Positions 60,278 to 64,000 of a DNA stretch of 64,000 nt are shown in pieces. Numbering within the stretch: position 1 is the first letter of the stretch; every line of letters begins with the position of its first letter. A model generated the notes under the pieces. It did no database searches and was not told the origin of the DNA. It worked only from the letters and a program-made list of their open reading frames with translations. The position numbers and the translations under genes are program-made. Origin of the DNA: Bog-756 sp052326605 (GTDB taxonomy: Bacteria; Actinomycetota; Acidimicrobiia; Acidimicrobiales; RAAP-2); assembly GCA_052326605.1 (NCBI GenBank), contig JBKQMB010000092.1:1-64000 (forward strand), read 5' to 3'.

Positions 60278-61000
60278 ATGAATTCCGAAACCGATGTACT
60301 CGTCGTCGAAGGAGTGCGGAAGACCTTTGAGGCTGAGAACGCGCCGGTCCGAGCGCTGCGAGGAGCCAACTTGCGAGTGCCGGCCGGTGACTTTGTGGCG
60401 CTGATGGGCCCATCGGGATGCGGGAAATCGACGCTCCTCAATCTGGTTGCCGGGCTGGATGTCGCCGACGAGGGGACGATCAGCGTGGGCGGAGAGCTGG
60501 TCACCGGCCGCACCGAGGACGAGCTCTCACTGATCCGACGGGAGCACATCGGCATCGTCTTCCAATTCTTCAATCTGCTTGAGAGCATGACCGCGCTGGA
60601 GAACGTCGCCCTACCGGCGATCATCGCCGGTACCAAGCGCCGCCCGGCCGAAACCAGGGCTCGGGACCTTCTCGATCTGTTGGGAGTGGGCGACAAGGCC
60701 AAGGCGGTGCCCGGGGCCCTGTCCGGTGGCCAACGCCAACGCCTGGCCATCGCCCGGGCGTTGGCCAACCAGCCGACCCTGTTGCTGGCCGACGAGCCGA
60801 CCGGTGCCCTCGACTCGGACAGTGGTCACGAAATCGTCGAGCTTCTCTCCCGACTGCACCACGGCGGTCAGACCATCGTGCTGGTCACCCACGACAACGA
60901 TGTGGCCCAGGCCGCCGAGCACTTGATCCACATGCGGGATGGACGGATGGTCAACACCCCGGAGAGCAATGCGGTGGGCGTAGGTCCGGAATTCCTGTGA
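60278..61000 (+). CDS. ABC transporter ATPase (MacB/LolD type), no permease nearby
   Basis: A 240-residue ATPase. Walker A MGPSGCGKSTLL, Q-loop IVFQFFNLLESMTALEN, signature ALSGGQRQRLAIARAL, Walker B LLLADEPTGALDSDSG and VTHDND are all complete. The FNLL motif and length fit MacB/LolD/FtsE-type ATPases that normally pair with FtsX-like permeases. None is encoded in the window. ATG 60278 comes 1 base after the cyclase stop, and it overlaps the histidine kinase start by 4 bp. Confidence 0.9.
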   Translation: MNSETDVLVVEGVRKTFEAENAPVRALRGANLRVPAGDFVALMGPSGCGKSTLLNLVAGLDVADEGTISVGGELVTGRTEDELSLIRREHIGIVFQFFNLLESMTALENVALPAIIAGTKRRPAETRARDLLDLLGVGDKAKAVPGALSGGQRQRLAIARALANQPTLLLADEPTGALDSDSGHEIVELLSRLHHGGQTIVLVTHDNDVAQAAEHLIHMRDGRMVNTPESNAVGVGPEFL

Positions 61001-63177
61001 CCACGGTGCCGACCACTACCGGCGACGGGCAGGGCATCGCACTCGGGGTGCCCATCGACCTCGAGCACCCGCGACCGCGAGTGGCCGTTGCCATCGAGGG
61101 GGGAGAGGACCGGGCACGTCTGTCGCCGGCCGTCCTGTCGGTGGTCCCGGCGCTGGCCATTGTCGGAGTCGGTTTCGCCAGAGCGGTGGCCGCGGGCGTG
61201 ACCCCCGACGACGCCATCCGTTTCGAGCTCACCCTGGGCTGGGTGGCGGCCGGCGTGTGCCTGCTGGTCCGCCCCAGGCTGCAGCGATTGGGTCGTTTGG
61301 TGTCGCTTGCCGCGTGTCTGGGCGCCGCCAGTTTCGCTGCCGCGGTGATCGGCCAGACGACCGCAGGCGCCACCGGGCATGGGGCGCGCTTCGCGGCCAC
61401 ACTGCTTCCGGCGCTGCTGATGGCGGTGGGCATCCACTTTCTGCTCTCCGTGCCCGACGGGCGCCTGATCTCCAGATCCCGACAGGTCGAAGTGGCGGTC
61501 GGATACGCGGCCGGAAGTGCCTTCGGGCTGTGGTTGTGGTTCGGCCCGGGCCGGATGACCGATACCGCGGCCATCATCGGATGGTCGGTGGCCATCGCCG
61601 TCGGGCTGGCCTCCACCGCCCTCCGCTACCGCTCTGCGCCCGGTATTGACCGGCAGCGGCTGCAGATCCTGGCCGCGGGAGCAGTGGCCACCCTCGAATT
61701 CGGACTGGTGGTCGTCGGTCTGGCCGTGTTGGTCAAGTGGCCCGGCCATCCGTGGGCAATCGCCGCCGGGGGAACCCTGCTGGTGCCCGTCGGGGTGGGT
61801 GCATCCACCTTCCCGCGCCTGCTGGGCAGGTCCGACCGGGTGCTGGTCTGGCTGTTGACGGTGACCGGCCTCTCCATGGTGGTGCTGGCGGTCTACTTGC
61901 TGGTCATTTTGGGCTTCGGGCACCAGCCGGGCCCGGGAGACCGGGAGGTTCTCGGCCTCTCGATTCTGGCCGCCGCCATCGTGGCCCTCGGCGCGTCGGT
62001 CTTCCATCAACGGGCCCAACAGTTCGCCCAGCGTCTGGTGTACGGAAACGATGCCGTCCCCGACGACGTGGTCAAGACGTTCAGCACCCGCCTGACCCGG
62101 GCAGTGACCATGGACGAGCTTCTGCTCCAACTGACCGAGTCGTTGCGCAAGTCTATGGTCCTGACCAGTGCCGAGGTCTTCACCGGCTCCAGCGAGGTAC
62201 TCGAGCGCAGCGCATCGATCCCGGACCGGGGGGCGGGCACACTGCACATCGGCCCGCGGGAGCAGCCGGTGGTGGCCCGGGCCGGCGTATCGGGCAACGC
62301 CTGGACCGCGGTGTGGTTGCCCGCGGTGATCGCGGGACGGGACCACGCCCAGCTCCGCGTCTGCCCGATCACCTACGGCGGCGACCTGCTGGGGTTGGTG
62401 GTGGTGGAACGGCCGACCACCGAGCCCCCGTTCACCGAAAAGGAGGACATCGTCCTGACCGAGCTGTCGCGCCAGGTCGGACTGGCTCTCCACAATGTCC
62501 GCCTGGACTCGGCCCTGCAGTCCACACTCGATGAAGTTCGAAGGCAGGCCGCCGAATTGCGTGCCTCCCGCTCGCGTATCGTGGCGGCCGCGGATGCCGA
62601 GAGGCGCCGGGTGGAGCGGGATCTCCACGATGGCGCCCAGCAACATCTGGTGGCACTCGCCGTCAACGTGCGCCTGGTCCGTGATCTGGTGAGCGAGGAC
62701 CCAGAGGCCGCCACCGCGGCGCTCGACGAGATCGCCGTCGAGGTCAAGGCCACGGTGCAGGAGCTGAGGGATCTGGCTCACGGGATCTATCCGCCGCTGC
62801 TGATGGACAATGGACTGCCCGATGCCCTCCGGGCCGTGGCGTCGAGGAGCCCCCTCGACGTGGAGGCTTCGGTCGACGGGATCGGGCGCTTTTCGGCCGC
62901 CGTCGAGGCGGCGGCGTACTTCTGCTGCCTCGAGGCGCTACAGAATGCCGCCAAACATGCACCCGACGCCCACGTGCAGCTCCGGGTGTGGGAAGAGGAG
63001 GGCGGTCTCCTCTTCGCCGTCAAGGACGACGGGCCGGGTTTCGACCCCGAGGTGGCCCAGGCTGGACATGGATTCATGAACATGAGCGACCGCCTGGGTG
63101 CCATCGGGGGCTCCGTCCGGTGGGAGTCGACGCCCGGTTCGGGGTCCACGGTGCGCGGCTCGATCCCGCTCACCTGA
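60997..63177 (+). CDS. Multi-TM sensor histidine kinase (HisKA_3, NarL-type)
   Basis: A 726-residue kinase. Residues ~40-335 contain about ten hydrophobic helices (for example FAATLLPALLMAVGIHFLL and VLVWLLTVTGLSMVVLAVYLL). Residues ~360-515 form a GAF-like region. The H-box is ERRRVERDLHDGAQQHLVAL with His544, and the HATPase domain has ALQNAAKHAPDA, VKDDGPGFDP and GHGFMNMSDRLGAIGG. It would phosphorylate NarL/LuxR-type regulators. GTG 60997 overlaps the ATPase stop by 4 bp, an unusual ATPase-kinase coupling. Two response regulators lie downstream on the other strand. Confidence 0.9.
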   Translation: MTTVPTTTGDGQGIALGVPIDLEHPRPRVAVAIEGGEDRARLSPAVLSVVPALAIVGVGFARAVAAGVTPDDAIRFELTLGWVAAGVCLLVRPRLQRLGRLVSLAACLGAASFAAAVIGQTTAGATGHGARFAATLLPALLMAVGIHFLLSVPDGRLISRSRQVEVAVGYAAGSAFGLWLWFGPGRMTDTAAIIGWSVAIAVGLASTALRYRSAPGIDRQRLQILAAGAVATLEFGLVVVGLAVLVKWPGHPWAIAAGGTLLVPVGVGASTFPRLLGRSDRVLVWLLTVTGLSMVVLAVYLLVILGFGHQPGPGDREVLGLSILAAAIVALGASVFHQRAQQFAQRLVYGNDAVPDDVVKTFSTRLTRAVTMDELLLQLTESLRKSMVLTSAEVFTGSSEVLERSASIPDRGAGTLHIGPREQPVVARAGVSGNAWTAVWLPAVIAGRDHAQLRVCPITYGGDLLGLVVVERPTTEPPFTEKEDIVLTELSRQVGLALHNVRLDSALQSTLDEVRRQAAELRASRSRIVAAADAERRRVERDLHDGAQQHLVALAVNVRLVRDLVSEDPEAATAALDEIAVEVKATVQELRDLAHGIYPPLLMDNGLPDALRAVASRSPLDVEASVDGIGRFSAAVEAAAYFCCLEALQNAAKHAPDAHVQLRVWEEEGGLLFAVKDDGPGFDPEVAQAGHGFMNMSDRLGAIGGSVRWESTPGSGSTVRGSIPLT

Positions 63178-63217
63178 GACTCGCCCTGCGCGCCGTTGGG
63201 CAGCAGGACAGGGAGTG

Positions 63218-63628
63218 TCAGCCGGGGAGGAACCCGATGGTCTCTCGCTCGGCCCAGATGCGCTTCAATTCGGCCGGGCCGAGCTCTTCCTTGTTGACGT
63301 AGGCCCGAGCACCGCTGGTGGCCGCGTCCGGCGGGAGGTCCTGGGGGCTGTAGGTGGAGCAGAGGATCACCACTACATCGGGTTCGGCGGCCACGATTCG
63401 GCGGGTGGCCTCCACCCCGTTCATCCCCGGCATATTGATGTCCATCAGCACCAGTGCCGGCCGCAGTTCGGCAGCCTTGGCAATTGCCTCTTCGCCGTTG
63501 GTGGCCTCACCCACCAGGACGAAGCCATCCAACCGGCGCACGACGGCGCGTGCCGCCGAGCGGAAGGGGGCCTGGTCATCGACGACCATCACCGGGAGCT
63601 CTGTTTCCATGATGGGCAATTCTCTCAT
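63218..63628 (-). CDS. Stand-alone receiver-domain response regulator
   Basis: A 136-residue receiver with the acid pair VMVVDDQAPF, phospho-Asp in LVLMDINMPGMNGVEA, Thr/Ser switch in ILCSTYSPQ and Lys in YVNKEELG. It has no HTH output, so it may act as a phosphate sink or by protein contact. Start ATG 63628 (or 63610 at METELP). It lies downstream of the LuxR-type regulator on the same strand and converges with the kinase. Confidence 0.85.
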   Translation of the reverse strand: MRELPIMETELPVMVVDDQAPFRSAARAVVRRLDGFVLVGEATNGEEAIAKAAELRPALVLMDINMPGMNGVEATRRIVAAEPDVVVILCSTYSPQDLPPDAATSGARAYVNKEELGPAELKRIWAERETIGFLPG

Positions 63629-63674
63629 GAGAGGTCCACCCTCGACAGGGAGCTAGCACTCCTCGGGGGTGTGG

Positions 63675-64000
63675 CTACCCGGTGGTCTGGCCGCCCAGAT
63701 AGATGAGCACCGCCTTGACCCGCCGGTTGACATCCTCTTCCTCGGTCAGTCCGAGCTTGGAGAAGATGGCGTTGGTGTGCTTCTCCACCGCCCGCTCCGA
63801 CAGGAACAGAGAGGCGGCGATGGCCGCGTTGTTCTTGCCCTGGGCCATTTCGGCCAGCGTCTCCAACTCGCGCACGGTGAGCCGATCGAGGTCCGAGGGT
63901 CGCCGTGGTGCCGTCGCCCCCACCAGCGAGTCGACCACTGCGGGGTCGACCACCGATCCTCCCTCGGCCACGGTATGGATGGCCCGGACCAGCTCGTCGA
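63675..64000 (-). CDS. LuxR/NarL-type response regulator, C-terminal part, continues past the window end
   Basis: The frame is open to base 64000 and reads as the end of a receiver (DELVRAIHTVAEGGSVVDP) followed by a complete LuxR HTH (LTVRELETLAEMAQGKNNAAI, ASLFLSERAVEKHTNAIFSKLGL). The receiver core is outside. The VEKHTNAIF recognition helix is canonical. It is likely the phospho-target of the facing kinase. The start is not in the window. Confidence 0.85.
   Translation of the reverse strand, partial: DELVRAIHTVAEGGSVVDPAVVDSLVGATAPRRPSDLDRLTVRELETLAEMAQGKNNAAIAASLFLSERAVEKHTNAIFSKLGLTEEEDVNRRVKAVLIYLGGQTTG

Noticed and set aside
60868..62781. 637-codon minus-strand frame across the histidine kinase
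   Set aside because: Low-complexity antisense translation without domains. The plus strand carries complete kinase motifs.

Overview
The window is about 64 kb of high-GC DNA from an actinobacterial genome, most likely an uncultivated lineage near Acidimicrobiia. That placement is inferred from gene content and I could not test it by search. The supporting content is a WS/DGAT acyltransferase, class III nucleotide cyclases, an LLM-type (probably F420-dependent) oxidoreductase, DapB-like and SDR oxidoreductases, frequent GTG/TTG starts, 4-bp start/stop overlaps, and TANNNT -10 boxes a few bases ahead of start codons. No rRNA, tRNA, CRISPR array or complete insertion sequence was seen. Only the tail of an IS630-type transposase remains at the left edge.

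Left part (1-27 kb): a stress/energy-reserve region mixed with many broken genes. Intact genes include a class III cyclase, a histone-like protein with a 60-bp repeated tail, a WS/DGAT, a nitroreductase, a D-2-hydroxyacid-type FAD dehydrogenase, a full arginine deiminase operon (arcD-arcA-arcB-arcC) led by a small coupled ORF, a beta-phosphoglucomutase-like HAD, a pseudo-HAD/GH65 fusion overlapping a tandem Usp protein, a TIGR00725 protein, a PLC/acid-phosphatase family phosphoesterase and a penicillin-acylase lipoprotein. Among them lie remnants of an alpha/beta hydrolase, a methyltransferase, a SulP STAS domain, an arginase, a second GH65 enzyme and a cysteine synthase. The acetate kinase and an M19 dipeptidase have lost internal segments in frame. 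The set resembles the dormancy (DosR) regulon of mycobacteria, and a DosR-like 20-mer sits about 42 bp upstream of the inferred WS/DGAT transcription start.

Middle (27-36 kb): ordinary metabolism. It holds an alpha/beta hydrolase, two SDRs, PurU, a SnoaL-like protein, a DapB-like oxidoreductase, a metallo-beta-lactamase fold protein, YjbQ, 3-methyladenine glycosylase I and a SIS-domain sugar isomerase.

36-52 kb: one long minus-strand transcription unit, almost every junction overlapping by 4 bp. It opens with a single ORF joining a ROK regulator to a peptide-type binding lipoprotein, then permeases (DppC, DppB), ATPases (DppD, DppF), two amidohydrolases, a six-hairpin glycosidase and a sarcosine-oxidase-family flavoenzyme. 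Divergent from it are a C69/secernin peptidase and a flavin amine oxidase. Together they look like uptake and breakdown of an amide- or amine-containing, possibly glycosylated, compound. A candidate ROK operator lies between the two units.

52-57 kb: PdxH, a class V aminotransferase, an acyl-CoA dehydrogenase, an acyl-CoA thioesterase and an LLM oxidoreductase, several with leaderless promoters. 57-64 kb: a signalling block with an MBL protein, a cyclic-nucleotide-binding protein divergent from a receiver-HTH-cyclase hybrid, a MacB-like ATPase without permease overlapping a multi-TM histidine kinase, and two facing response regulators, the last cut by the window end.
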